Assembly: GCA_028551475.1 (NCBI GenBank)
Contig: CM052358.1
Location: 20,300,853-20,364,852 of the forward strand
Reading direction: 5' to 3'
DNA length: 64,000 bases
From: Casuarina equisetifolia
Taxonomy: Eukaryota; Streptophyta; Magnoliopsida; Fagales; Casuarinaceae
The position numbers and the translations under genes are program-made. Positions 47,801 through 60,883 of the stretch are shown here, one piece after another (position 1 is the first letter of the stretch; every line of letters begins with the position of its first letter). The notes below the pieces were generated by a model, which saw only the letters and a program-made list of their open reading frames with translations, was not told the DNA's origin and searched no databases.

Positions 47801-50800
47801 AAGGCCTGGGTACGTTACTGGCGGTGCAGAGTTTCTCAAACATTATGGCAGTTCAATACGAAGGCAACAAGGTTTGCTTCCTTACAACTTGGATTATCGT
47901 TGGGGTCCAAGTGTTCGAGAACCTGGTATTTTAAAAGAGTAAATCTCTCGTATCGGTTTCCGAGCAGTGGCATATCCGTAGGATTTAAGTCATATTAAAG
48001 AGGAGAAAGACTTAACACTGCAGCCGATCCGATTGCTTTCAAATTTCTCTCTGATTTTATTTACTACAAGATCAGTTTCTCAGACTACAGTGAACAGGCC
48101 CGAAAAGTATATTGGCCCTCAATGCTTGTTTTTTCTACTTTAGGATGAATGCAAACACGCAACTTTATGACAGGGGAAGCTCATGCACTACAGAACCAGG
48201 AGAGAGGATGTTAGTGCGGAAAAGCTGAACGATTGTAGTGAGTCATGGTAGGTGTTAGCACTGCTAGGTGAGAATTTGTAGAGAATTTTTGAACGCTGAA
48301 TATAAGATCTTACTGTTCTAAAAAAGAGAGGAAAAGAATAATATTTACATGCAATCACGAAAGGACAACCAAAAAAAAAAAGATTTTCTTATTTGTCTTG
48401 GACAAGCTACGACTTGAGCGGCACTGCATGAAGGACTTTCATGGCCTTGTGTTGCTTCATGCTGCGCAGCCGAAGAATCAAGGAAGCAGTTTCCTTATTA
48501 CTCGTCTCCATATCTGAACACCCCTTAAGCTAGTGGCCTATAGAAGTCAAGGATTTCAAGCTTAAGCAAGAGATGATAGTATTAATAAGTTCCTAACACT
48601 CTTGTCAATATATATTCAGTCTTAGTTTCAACATATTTAGTCTTAATGAATCCATGATGAGCTTTCTCACAAAAGAAGTGACAATTCACATCAATAAACT
48701 TTGTGTGGCTCATATTAAGACGATAACTGTTAAAGATGTAGTTGACTCACATTGGTTGGTGAGCATAGGCCCCATATTTTATATTTGGTAAGATTTCTTC
48801 ATTAATTGCCAATTGGTTTTAGAATAGACTTTTACATGGTATTGGAGCCTTATGGGTTTTCTTACATTCCCTTCCCCCACATTGGGTGTTGGTCTTAGAT
48901 TTTTGTCTATTTACATAACAATACTTATGTTAGATTGCACATGAAAAAGAGTATTAAAATATGGTTATCCCATATCGGTTGTGTGAACATGATCCCATGC
49001 TTTTTGTTTGGTGAGATCGTAAGGAGGAATATTAGAGATGTAATTGTCCTGGTTGTATAGGCATAGCTCCTATGCTTTATATTTGGTGAGGTTTTCCTCA
49101 CTCATTATCAATTATCTTGGAATAGGCCCTCGTAGGTAGGTAAACAAAACGCCAATTTAGGTCCTTTGGACAATTTTCCATCGTGATTATAACAGTTTAT
49201 CCGCATTAGAGTTGTTTTGGGTCGTTATCTATTTTTATGTTGGTCGTGTTGTTCGGTTCATTGTGGGGTAGTTACATGCTTGACAAATTAGGCACGTAAC
49301 AGTGTTTCTGTTTCTTTGCTTTCATGGGTTAAGGGTCTTGATTCTGCAGGCATAGCAGAGAACTCCGACAGTACAAATAAGGCGTCGCAGAAAGGGAACA
49401 AGATTTGTATCCTGCTTTAAACCATTGTGGAGGGTGGTTTCCTCGAAAGAACCGTTTATTTCCTTGTTATCTCACTCTGTTTTCCATCTCACCCCTCTGT
49501 TTCTCCATTCCCACACTCTTAACACCATAGGTCATAAGAAGAAGAGAGGCATCCCCCTTCACCGTGGGACGATTTTACTCTTCAAATACCTGTTACCCGC
49601 TCAGTTTCACGTTCACTAACCACTGTCCACAACAGACTCTAATAGGATGTTGTCCTTTTCTTCTGATCGCCGGTGAATAAAACTGTAAAGGTCAGAACCA
49701 AGCATGTAAACAAAAACACCAGCCTAAATTCTGAACTAGCCTGTTATATGCTAAAATAAAGTTACTGCAATTCCCGGGTGGAAGATGACATCAATTCTTT
49801 CGATGGGGGCCCTTTGGTTCTTCATTGTATAGGCCGCAACTTGAAGAGGAAAAAAGGACAGGTCAGAGCAAGGAAGCTTTGAGTAAGAATTTCACGTAGA
49901 AAAATTTGTGCAATTTAACCTAATAATTGCATGAATGTCGTGATGGAGTGATTTATGCAAAACATCAGTTACTTGGTTTTTGCAATCTTGGATAGGCGAA
50001 AACCTGAAAACAGCCAAGAAGACTTAAGTCCTGCAACACTGCCAGATTTATTACGCCTCTGTCGCATGCATGCAGTACTTTACGCAGAAAAAGGGTTCAC
50101 CTTGATCTTGAATTTCACGTCGGACCGACCATAATACTAAAACGTACAACGAGGGATTGACTTTGGGCAAGTCCCAATGGCCTCCGTAACTTCTGATCTG
50201 AGACCTGAATCACCGGGTTGGATATTAACTCCTGAAAGATCTTCGACTGCCGTGACAAGTCATAAATCGCGACGACTTTCGGGAACCTGACAGCAGTGAC
50301 AAATCACAAGTCGCAGTAACTTGAAAACAAGTTGGGTCATTGTTTCAACGTGTTCTGTTCCGTTTGTCCAGAAGGGCAACTAGTGCTCAGGGTAAATAAA
50401 GCACCTCTCTAACGTGCACTCGGATAATTTTGGCCGAATTGTATTTCATAGTTGTGTGCACAGTCGTCTCTTTACTCTAGAAACCCACCTTGCTCCTTCA
50501 TAAACCTTGAAAATTCAAGTTTTCATTTGGCTAATCAGTTTAATCTATTCCTGTTTCTTGATTTTTTTGCTTGTTAGTTGATGCACATTTGAAATGAGTA
50601 TTAAAAGTTTTTATGAGAATATGACAACTTGTTTCAAAAAATATTATATAGAAAAATTTCATTATTTATAAATTTAAGAATTTATCTTCTCATTTTTTAT
50701 GTACAATAATACTCATCTGTGATACTTTCCCTTCACGTGTATATTAATAAAAGTTACACATGGATTGAAATCCAAATTTAAAGCTTGGGGATTATAAAAT

Positions 50801-52820
50801 AAATATTTATTTCTGGCTTTGATATCATATTAGTATTAAGATTATAAGTGAGAAAATTCCATCACTTGTAAGCTCAATAGTTTATTCTATTATTTTTTAT
50901 ATAAGACAATACTCACTTTTAATAGTTTTAGTTATTAAGTGTTTAATTAAGAAGAATGCAAACATAGATAATAGATGTTGCTGAAGACAATATCGCTCCT
51001 ATTAACTATTAAAAATTATGTAGTCTCACACCAAAACCAAACAGCATGTATAGAGGGATATTCCACCTCTAAACATGTGTTTTGAGAGTGGGCCATAGTT
51101 TTAACACTAACCATTAAGGCCTATCATGTATCATGTTTATAAAAGAATGACACCTAATAACTTATTGTATGAGTCGTAAAATCAATAAAGCTCTTCTCTA
51201 AGAAAAGAATGTCTGAAATGTCCTTGGAGGGTAAATTCTAGGTGGTGCAAATTCCAAGAAGGTACAGGAAAAGAGTTAGCAAATGACGAGTAAACAAGTG
51301 GAAGGGAAATAATTCTTTCCTATTTCTTTATATCTAGGTTTTAATCTTCTTCTCATGCACGCAGGGCATTGGGGCAAGAGTGCAGGACAAGTCTGAAACG
51401 ACCATGGTCCCAACTCCAGCAAGTAAAATTATTAAAATTGTTCATCATTTAAGAAGCTGTCTCCAACCGCAAATACAGATTTTATTTATGACATTTGATT
51501 TATTTTAGCACCTATCTAAGAGCAACTGGTCCAGGGTCCAAAGAATGAAGTGGGATGTATTTCGTTTTGCAGCATCTCCAGTATAGTGGACTCTTATCAG
51601 CTAAAACAACTTTCGCAATGGTCACTTGAGCTTTCTCTTTACAGTTTTGTGAGATTGCTTAAGATTTGAAAATATTATGTCCGCTGAGCCTGCAAATCTC
51701 ATCCATTGTCCGCTATATTCATCTCTTCCCCTAAACGTGACGATGTGGTAAATCTAGATTCTTTCTGACTGCTGTTTCGAGAATTAAGATGTTACTATTG
51801 TATTGTTTCAATGTATGGTTGTTCTCTTTATCTTCTTAGAAGAAATTTAGACACAATATTTATCCTTACGATGAATCTCCGACTGTAACTCCTACTCACG
51901 GGAACATTGATTTCACTGACATTTATGTGTTCTACAAAGTCACATTCCCGTCCACCCCAGCTTGCAGTAAGTTTACTGGAATTGTGGAAAGAGAGGCATG
52001 GAGGGAATAGGTAGAGAGAAGCCCTTTTTGGGTTCCTTTGGAATGATTAGTTGGGGCTTGGGCTTAAGAGGAGAAGTAGAGTAGGCAACTTTCTTCCCTT
52101 TTCTCTCATGAAATCCATGATCAAAGTGAGAATTTCTCATCCATTTTTCTTTTTCTTTTCACATCTCTCCCAAAGACACAGGTTTATTTATTTTCTATTA
52201 TTTTATTCTCATAAATGTTTTTGCTTAAAAATTTAAGCAAAAACGTCATTCAACGAACATAGGTTTCTAGAATATCTTTTATTTAGGAAGTATAATTCTA
52301 CAGTTATGTATATTCATTTTTTTGAACAATAAAGTTTGTTTAGTTGTTTTAAGAGTAGTAGTATTTTATATTAGACAAAAACGATTATGTTGATAATTTA
52401 GTTGGAGTTTCATGTTTAAAATCATTGGATTTAGTAAATGCAAATGGAATCACATAATTTATGTGTGTAATAAGAGTAAAGCGATTAGAAATAAAGATTT
52501 TGAGATTAGAAGTTAATAACTCTACCACTCAACTTTTAACCCCAATTTAAGAGTAACACAAATTTGCAATTATAGTTTCAAATTATTTAATATAAATTAA
52601 AATACAAAATTAAGGAGGTTTCCAAAACTTTTGGATTTATTATGTAATGATTCATTTCTGGGAAAAAAAAAAGTGTAGCCATGTTGGACCTTCTACAACC
52701 CGTCCCCATGGAATCTTCTTCTCATTCCCCACTGCAACTCGGCCCCTCTCCCTTTCTTCTTCCTTTTCTTATGAACCATTTTATATTGACGAGCTACTAT
52801 TGCATGCTTAAAGTAAGAGT
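44867..52820. other. Long intergenic region, no gene recognised
   Basis: The first bases are the 3' UTR of the GIR-type gene. An A/G-rich run (45370-45425) and many frames of 60-130 codons occur, none with a known domain. A segment at 45900-46370 contains 'ctatataatggcacgg' followed by 'ggccaatggccctgcgatc', resembling an LTR promoter region, but no partner was found. Degenerate repeats of 'ttatatttggtgagg'-type text occur at about 48770, 48990 and 49075. Confidence 0.45.
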
Positions 52821-53512
52821 TGTTGGGTTTATTTAGTCCAACATTTTTCTTTGTACTTGAATGAGACTAACTGTCCAACCTATAACACTTGGTGTGTAAT
52901 TAAGTACAATACTTCATGCCTACATACCACTTAGTGTGGGGCTTTATGTTGTTAAAAATAAGCTGCAAAGGGGAGTCTAAGTGGGGTTGGTGTAGAGAGA
53001 GCCTTGTGGGCTAACTTAAGTACTCAAATCCAAGTAGTTGTATAGTTTGTGTGGAAATGTTAAAATAATGAGATAATACCTTAAATATCAACTATAGATT
53101 TTGGCCTAATAGTAACACCTGACAATCCTTACAATTAATATCAAAATGAGGCCGCACACTTGAGTATTAGCAAATGTTAAAGGGGAGGGGGGTTGGTTGG
53201 GATTTATTTAGTCTAACTTTTTCCTTGTACTTGAATGGAACTAATTACCTAACTTATAACACATAGTGCAAAGTCCAATGCAATATTTTATGCTCATCCA
53301 CCGCTAAGTGTGGGGCTTTATGTTACCAAGAGTAAATTATAGGGTGGGGTCCAAGTGGACCTCATGTGGAGAAGGGCTCATGGGCTAACTTGATTATCTT
53401 AGCCCAAGTGATTAGCATAGCTTGTATAAGAGTGTTAAAATAATAGGATAATGTCTTGGCTATTAGCTATAGTTTTTGACCTAATGGTAGCACCTAATGA
53501 TCCTTACAAGGG
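52821..53512. repeat. Tandem duplication, about 376-bp unit, two copies
   Basis: Copy 1 (52821 to about 53150) and copy 2 (about 53197-53512) share, in order, 'ttatttagtc(c/t)aac', 'cttgtacttgaatg', 'gtgtggggctttatgtt', 'gtgggctaactt' and 'gttaaaataat'. Both end in a 'tagtaacacct...aatccttacaa'-type block. The order is fully colinear. No coding; possibly an LTR-derived pair, but no PBS or TSD was seen. Confidence 0.75.
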
Positions 53513-55070
53513 TATCTCTACACAAGATACCTCCAAAAAGGTAAGAGTATATAGTGTGGCTATCTCATCATCATTTGTAGTGAGAATTGTCTCTCATAAT
53601 CATCCCTTTTCTTTTAATGTCTATGTTAAGAGATCTATTGATATAACAAAAAGCACACATGCTAATGTTTTATAGATCTTATTTAACATTTTATTATTTT
53701 CTTACATGAAATTTTTGCAAAATGACTACTTTGGTAAAGATGATGAGTTTGTGAATTACTTTCAAAAGGTAATGAAACTTTCTAATATAATAAACTAGGG
53801 ACCAAATTTTTGCTAAGAGTTATTCTAATTCAGAAGTTGATTTTTCTTTTTTTTTTCCTCCCTTGTCTTTGATTCTCTTTATTGGCTTGATAGTAGATAT
53901 TAATGTTTACGAGGCTTGAAATTAAAGTCAATGCAGTTAAACTTTTAACCTTTTTTTTTTTGCCTAAGTTGTAATAAAATTTTATTGCAACCTTCCAAAA
54001 ACGTCAGTTATAATCTGTTGTGAAGGGTTTGAATGGCCACCCAACATACGAGCTTATCATTTTCTACCAAAAATTAGAAGGACTAGCAGACGTTATCCCC
54101 CCGCCCCAAGTCTTATGACTCAACTGTAAAGTTTTCTATATAGCAGTTCCTTTGGAGAAACAAGTTTTGTTTAAAGATCGTCGGAGTTGTTTATTCCTAT
54201 TTTGAAATTGTTATGGCTGTAAATCTTTGTAGGAGGTTCAGCAGGAATAAGAATCATTTCGCTTAGATTTTGATACAATAATCTTATTTCTCTAAAGGGT
54301 TTTGAGTTTGCTCAAGCAAAACTAGTGCTAATTGCATCAAATCGCTAATCATAAGATTATAAGTTAACGAGAAATAATGAGTTAAAGTATTTTCTAAAAG
54401 CAAATGATCATTCCAAAAGTGTTGTGAATAGCCAAGACACCGAAGTAATATTTTGATACTTCTGTAACTTTATAATTCTTTCAACTTTAAAGGTAAAAAA
54501 AAAAAAAAAAGTTTCATGACAAAATGCCGGTAAAAATAACAATAAGTTACCAAAATTTACTTCTTACAAGAAGCTGAATTTCAAATTGTTACAAACAATG
54601 GTGCAGAAGTTAGCCGTTTGGAGTCTAGGTCTTGGGTGCGACATCTCACGCTTTAAAATTCCTTTTTACCTACCTGTTATGATATTCATCAATTACCAAT
54701 AGACAACCACGTAGGAAACAGAGGAGGGACGTAGCGACGCTGGAACCAGACGGCGGAGCATCATCTCGGTAGGAAATAAACCACGCCTAGCTTGGGGATG
54801 CAACTAGGTAAAGCTTAGCATATTGGGAGATTATGTTTTGCCATCTTTGATTAGCTAAAGCAAATGAATTAGGAGCTTATAGTTTCCCTCATATTGAGAT
54901 TATTTGTGCATTTTCTTGTTGGATTGTTGTTTGTTAATCATAGGGTGGAAGAAGAAAGTCCGCAGGTCGGCTTTGGACTTCCCTGCACAGCCTATACGCG
55001 GAGCAGTCGTTCGTTATGTTGCCAGCGAGATAGAAAATAGTTCTAATCCACAAGTTGAGGATTGGTCTTG
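53513..55070. other. Non-coding; right end may be the 5' LTR of a gypsy element
   Basis: No gene was recognised. A PBS-like string follows at 55078, so sequence just upstream, including the GC-richer stretch at 54950-55060, may be gypsy LTR. No second LTR copy lies in the window to test this. Confidence 0.4.
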
Positions 55071-55077
55071 CATCTTT

Positions 55078-55420
55078 TTGGTATTAGAGACAAACAATTG
55101 AACAACAGACGAGGAAATCGATCTAGAATTTAGATGACAAGCCAAAACAACCATGGAAGGCAATCAAACGAGGAGAACCGTGAGCAAAATAGAAAGGAAG
55201 ATTGATGCTCTCTCAAAAATGGACCATTAGATGTTGGTAACAATGAATAGTAAGATCGACAATGATAGACTAAAGGTTAGAAACCTACTAGAGGAGGCCG
55301 AAAACGTCACGAGGAATTCGAGAGATGGAATCGATTGAGCCAGTAGAAGTGGGAATAGGATTGGCCAGGTTGGAACCCGTGTTGCAAAATATGATTTTCC
55401 TAAATATGAGGGGGGGAAGT
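55078..55420 (+). pseudogene. Gypsy element 5' end: PBS-like site and gag start, interrupted
   Basis: TTTGGTATTAGAGAC at 55078-55092 resembles the TTGGTATCAGAGC primer site of gypsy elements. From ATG 55153 a decayed frame reads MEGNQTRRTVSKIERKIDAL, with in-frame stops, then KYDFPKYEGG. The last is similar to the start of the gypsy capsid domain (FP.F/Y.G). The frame is cut at 55420 by the copia element. The rest of gag is missing on the far side. Confidence 0.6.
55416..55420. repeat. Target-site duplication (left) of the Tnt1-like copia element
   Basis: GAAGT, identical to 60879-60883. Confidence 0.93.
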
Positions 55421-56107
55421 TGTTGGGTTGGTCCAGCCCATATTTAAGGACTTATTATTGGGTCCAATTATGGTAATGTAGCCCTAAGGTTTAAAAGAAA
55501 AAATATAGGATTTTTTCTTGAAGAGAAGAGGTGAGTGGCCATAAAAAGAAAAGAGAGAGAGAAAAGAAAAGAGCAGAATTTCGCAGGAATTAAAAACCCT
55601 GCATAACAGTTGATCAAACGTCTGATCACGGTCGATCCGTGGTCCAATTGAGCTGATTTTTTGTCATCAGGTTCGGGATTGGGTGTTCTTCATTGTGAAC
55701 GGTTGGATCGTCGTTTGGAGCTCTTGAAGTCAGCAGATCTTGGTCAAAAATCTAGGTGATATTTCTCCAACTTTTCTTGGTTAAGTTGTTGTTTACAACT
55801 TGTTCTTCACTATTTATTGGTAATTCTATTATTGTTGAATCAGTAAATCTTAGTCTTGTTGCTATTGTTAAGGACTTGATTGGGTTGTAACTTAATGATT
55901 TATATAGTAGAGATTTGGGTGAACTCCGTAATCGGTCCTGTGGTTTTTTATGCTTCACATTGGAAGAGTTTTTCCACGTAAAAATTATTTTGTGTTGATT
56001 GTGATTTGATTATTTTACTTGTGATTCAAATATATCGTTGGTGTTTTAGTATATCCTCACAGGTTCAATCAAAGTGGAAAACTTTATATGTCATTTTTTT
56101 CCTATCA
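55421..56107 (+). repeat. 5' LTR of the Tnt1-like element
   Basis: 687 bp, TGTTGGG...CCTATCA. Frames read on either strand inside it, such as 55752-55958 on the minus strand, are not genes. Confidence 0.95.
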
Positions 56108-56110
56108 GAG

Positions 56111-56122
56111 TGGTATCAGAGC
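56111..56122 (+). promoter_or_regulatory. Primer binding site (initiator Met-tRNA type)
   Basis: TGGTATCAGAGC, three bases after the 5' LTR; an exact match to the common plant copia site. Confidence 0.92.
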
Positions 56123-56165
56123 TTAGGTTATGCTTGTTTTATTTTTCTTTGGATTTGATTGAACG

Positions 56166-59100
56166 ATGGAACTAAGCACTAACAGGATGATTAGTTTGAA
56201 TGAACGAAATTATCATGTTTGGAAGGTTAAGATGGAAGATTTGCTTTATGTGAAGCATTGACACTTACCGGTGTTTAATGAAACTAGACCAGACAACATG
56301 AGTGAGGCCGATTGGACTCTTGAGTATAAAATTGTATGCGGGTTCATTCGACAATTTGTAGATGAGAATGTTTTGAATCACATTAGTAAAGAAACACATG
56401 CTCGGACTCTATGGAACAAACTTGAATCCTTATATGCTCAAAAGACTGGAAATAATAAGATGTATTTTATAAAGCAACTTATTAGCCTGAAATACAAAGA
56501 TGGGCAATCCATATCAGATCATTTGAATGAGTTTTAGGGAATGTTAGATCAATTTTCAGGCATGAATATAAAGTTTGAAGACAGAGTACTAGGACTTTGG
56601 TTACTTGGTACTTTACCAGAACCTTGGGAAATATTTTGTGTGTCAGTAAGTAACTATGCTCCCGATGGTATTGTCATTATGGATTTTGTCAAGACTAGTA
56701 TTTTGAATGAAGAGATGAAAAGAAAGGGTCAGGGTTCTTTGTCTCATTCTGAAGCTTTAGTTGTTGAAAACAAAGGGAGAAGTCATAGTAGAGGTCCGAG
56801 AGGTTATAACAAAAGTCGAAGTAAGTCTAGATGGGTCATATCAAGAAAAATTGCTTCCAGCTAAAAAATGAAAAAAAGAATGGTAAAGGTAAAAATGAGA
56901 AGAAGAAAGTTAATGAAAGTGAGGAGAAGAAAGACAACAATGATGATGATCGAGTTGCAGCAGCTACTAATGAACTTGTTATTGTGTGCTATGATGATAA
57001 TGTGAATTTTGCTAGTAACGAGACAAGTTGGGTAATTGATAGTGGTGCTTCTCTTCATATTACTTCCAAGAGGGAGTTCTTTACTTCTTATACTCCTGGA
57101 AACTTTGGCACATTGAAGATGGGTAATAATTGCTTGGCTAAATTTGCAAGTATGGGAGATGTATGCTTGAAGACTTGTAATGGATCCAAATTGGTTCTCA
57201 AGAATGTTAGACATGTACCAGAAATTCGCTTGAATTTGATTTCTACCGAACAACTTGATGATGAAGGTTTTTGCAATATCTTCAATAATGGACAATGGAA
57301 ACTTACTAAGGAGTTCATTAGTTATGGCTAGAGGCAAGAAAGAGTCTTCTTTGTATTTATTTCAGGCCAAGATTTCCAAGAACATTTGTAATGTAGTGGA
57401 AGATGGGAATGCAAGTGCTTTATGACACAAAAGGTTAAGTCACATGAGTGAGAAGGCCATGAATGTGTTGGCAAAGAAAAACTTATTATTTGAGATTAAG
57501 AGTGCAAAACTTGAGAAGTGTGCACATTGTTTAGCTAGAAAATAGAAAAAAGTTTCATTCTATAGTCACCCTCCTTCAAGAAAATTAGATTTCTTGGAGT
57601 TAGTACACTTAGATATTTGTGGCCCAGTTAACCTGAGGACGCTTGGTGGAGCATCCTACTTTGTGACCTTTATTGATGACTACTCAAGAAAGGTTTGGGT
57701 TTATGTTTTGATGTCAAAAGATCAAGTGTTAGATGTGTTCAAGCAGTTTCAAGTTTTAATAGAGCGACAAACTGGAAAGAAGTTGAAATGTATTCGATTA
57801 GACAATGGTGGTGAGTACATTGGACCATTTGATGAGTATTGTAGGCAACATGGTATTTGACATCAAAAGACACAACCAAAAACACCTCAGTTGAATGGTA
57901 TAACGGAAAGAATGAATAGGACATTGGTTGAAAGAGTTAGATGCATGATTTCAAATGCTAACCTGCCAAAGACATTTTAAGGTGAGGCATTACTTACAAC
58001 AACTTAGTTAGTAATCTATCTCCAACTGTTGCTTTAGATGGTGATGTGCCAGATAGAGTTTGGTTTGGCAAGGATGTTTCCTACAACTATCTAAGAATAT
58101 TTGATTACAAAGCATTTGTTCATATTCTAAAGGATGAGAGGTCTAAGTTAGATGTTAAGATACGAGAATATATATTTCTTGATTATGGTTCTGATGAATT
58201 TGGTTACAAGTATTATGATCCAACTGTGAAGAAAATTATGCAGAGTCGTGATGTTGTATTTTTTTAGAATCAAAATATGACAGATATTGGCCAGAGTGAG
58301 ACGAATATGTCACAAGGCTCTAAAATTGGTATTGATATTGATCTAATTTCTTTAAATGATTTACAGCGACAGTTGCCAGAACAAGTTGAAAGTGATATTC
58401 AGCATGATGTTCAGGATCAGGTTCAAAATGACCAACAGGGTGCAGATAATAGTGATACTTAGATAGATAATGTTGTTGATGTTCAGCAGAATCCATCTTT
58501 AGTTCTACCATTGAAAAGGTCTACTAAAGATCGTCATCCATCATCTAGATACTCTATTGAGAAATATGTATTGTTAACTGATGCAGGTGAGCCTGAGAGT
58601 TTTAAAGAAGCAGCAGAGGATGTGGATAAGAAAAAATGGGTTGATGCAATGCAAGATGAGTTGAAATCTTTGCATGATAATCAAACATTTGAGTTGGTGA
58701 CATTACCTAAGGGCAAGAAAGCTTTGAATAATTGTTGGATTTATAGATTGAAGCATCATGAAAATTCTTCACAACCTCGATACAAAGCCAAACTAGTTGT
58801 TAAAGGTTTCAATCAGAAAAAGGGAATTGATTATGATGAGATTTTCTCACATGTTGTGAAAATGTCTTCAATTTAAGTGGTCTTGGAATTGGCTGTCAAT
58901 CTTGATCTTGAAATTAAGCAAATGGATGTAAAGATTGCTTTTCTTCATGGTGACCTAAATGAAGAAATTTATATGGAGCAACTAGAGGGTTTTGAAGAAA
59001 AAGGTAAAAAGAACTATGTTTGCAAGCTAAAGAAAAGTTTATATGGCTTAAAACAGGCATCAAGACAATGGTATCAAAAATTTGAATCTTTTATGTTAGA

Positions 59101-60146
59101 GCAAGCCTACAAGAAGATAAATTCTGATCATTATGTGTTTGTGCAGAAGTTGGTAAAAATGCTTGCTCATTCTACTACTTTATGTAGACGACATGCTTAT
59201 AGTTGGTAAAAATGCTGCAAGAATTAAAAAGTTAAAGTAAGAGTTAACTAAGTCATTCTCAATAAAAAACTTAAGGTTAGTGAAGCAAATTCTTGGTATG
59301 AGAGTTAGTCGTGATAGAAAAGCCAAGAAGTTATGGTTGTCTCAAGATGAGTACATTAAGAAAGTACTTCAAAAGTTTTATATGGATAAAGCTAAAGTGT
59401 GAGCACACCTCTTGCTACACACTTTAAGCTTAGTAAGAAACAATGTCCTACAGATGAAGAAGACAGAAAAGATATGAAAAGAGTTCCTTATGCTTCAACT
59501 GTTGGTTGTTTAATGTATGCAATAATTTGTACAAGGCCAAATATAGCTCATCCAATTGGAGTAGTTAGCAGATTTACTTATAATCTTGGAAGAGAACATT
59601 GGAATGTAGTGAAGTGGATCTAAGGTATCTTTAAGGCACTTCTAGTTTGAAACTTTCATTTGGGAGTGATAAGTCTATTCTTGTGGGATATACAGATTCT
59701 AATATGGCAAGGGATATTGATAATAAAAGATCTACTTCAGGATACTTGATTAAGTTTTCAGGGGGAGCTGTGGCATGGCAATCAAGATTACAAAAATGTA
59801 TTGCTCTATCTACAACAAAAGCAGAATTTATTGCAGTAACGGAAGCATGTAAAAAGTTACTTTGGATGAAGGAATTCATAAAAGAACTTGGTTTTGTACA
59901 AGAAAAGTATATGTTATTTTATGATACTCAAAATGCTATACATCTTGCTAAGAACTCTACTTTTCATCAAAGGTCAAAGCATATTGATGTAAAGTATCAT
60001 TAGATACGAGATATCATGGAAACCAAAGAGGTTGCACTTGAAAAGGTACATACTGAGGATAATGGTTTTGATATGATGACAAAGGCTTTATGGCGAGAAA
60101 AGTTTGAGTTTTGTCGGCATGAGGCTGGTTTGGATTGTGCTTGAGA
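56166..60146 (+). pseudogene. Tnt1-like copia gag-pol, broken
   Basis: Starts ATG 56166 (MELSTNRMISLNERNYHVWK). Domains in order: gag (NKLESLYAQKTGNNKMYFIK), a zinc-knuckle remnant (GHIKKNC, 56833), protease (WVIDSGASLHIT, 57029), pre-integrase (LSHMSEKAMNVL), integrase (VHLDICGPVNL, FIDDYSRKVWVYVL, RLDNGGEYIG). RT follows (MDVKIAFLHGDLNEEIYMEQ, KKSLYGLKQASRQWYQKF), with YVDD intact at 59181-59192 but out of frame. RNase H reads RSTSGYLIKFSGGAVAW and STTKAEFIAVTEACKKLLWM. Breaks include stops at 56259 (Trp), 56538, 57422, 57544 and 57858, a deletion that removed most of the zinc knuckle near 56828, and frameshifts near 57313 and 59165. Cannot be autonomous. Confidence 0.93.
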
Positions 60147-60180
60147 AATGGACATATGAAATCTCCCTCATTTGGGCTGG

Positions 60181-60190
60181 AAGGGGAGAA
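60181..60190 (+). promoter_or_regulatory. Polypurine tract of the Tnt1-like element
   Basis: AAGGGGAGAA, one base before the 3' LTR. Confidence 0.88.
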
Positions 60191-60191
60191 T

Positions 60192-60878
60192 TGTTGGGTT
60201 GGTCCAACCCATATTCAGGGACTTATTATTTGGTCCAATTAGAGTAATGTGGCCCTAAGGTTTAAAAGAAAAAATATAGGATTTTTTCTTGAAGAGAAGA
60301 GGTGAGTGGCCGTAAAAAGAAAAGAGAGAGAGAAAAGAAAAGAGCAGAATTTCGCAAGAATTATAAGCCCTGCATAGTAGTTGATCAAACATCTATTCAA
60401 GGTCGATCCGTGGTCTGATTGAGCTAATTTTTTGTCAACAGGTTTGGGATTGTGTGTTCTTCATTGTTAACGGTTGGATCGTCGTTTGGAGCTCTTAAAG
60501 TCAGCAGATCTTGGTCGAAAATCTAGGTGATATTTCTCCAACTTTTCTTGATCAAAGTTATTGTTTACAACTTATTCTTCACTATTTATTGGTGATTCTA
60601 TTATTGTTGAATCAGTAAATCTTAGTCCTGTTACTATTGTTAAGGACTTGATTGGGTTGTAACCTAACAATTTATATAGTGGAGATTTGGGTGGACTCCG
60701 TGATCGGTCCCGTGGTTTTTTATCCATCACATTGGTGGGGTTTTTCCACGTAGAAATTCTTTTGTGTTGATTATGATTTGATTATTTTACTTGTGATTCA
60801 AATACATCATTGGTGTTTTAGTATATACTCACATGTTTAATCAAAGTGGGAAACTTTATACGTTGTTTTTTCCCATCA
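60192..60878 (+). repeat. 3' LTR of the Tnt1-like element
   Basis: 687 bp, TGTTGGG...CCCATCA, followed by the TSD GAAGT (60879-60883). It has the same length as the 5' LTR. Confidence 0.95.
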
Positions 60879-60883
60879 GAAGT

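Larger units (their letters stand above)
55421..60878 (+). mobile_element. Complete Tnt1/Tork-like copia retrotransposon
   Basis: Length 5458 bp, with two 687-bp LTRs starting TGTTGGGTTGGTCCA and ending in ATCA, PBS, polypurine tract and a perfect 5-bp TSD (GAAGT). The interior holds all expected domains in order: gag, protease, integrase, RT, RNase H. The coding frame has many stops and frameshifts. The LTRs differ by clearly more than those of the gag-only element (about eight differences in the first 70 bases), so this insertion is probably older. It is inserted in the gag region of a gypsy element. Confidence 0.95.

Noticed and set aside
48407..48511. 34-codon minus-strand ORF starting METSNKETAS, rich in basic residues
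   Set aside because: No family recognised, no splice or promoter support; short ORFs of this size are expected by chance.
56861..57337. 158-codon minus-strand frame
   Set aside because: It is the antisense shadow of the copia gag-protease region.
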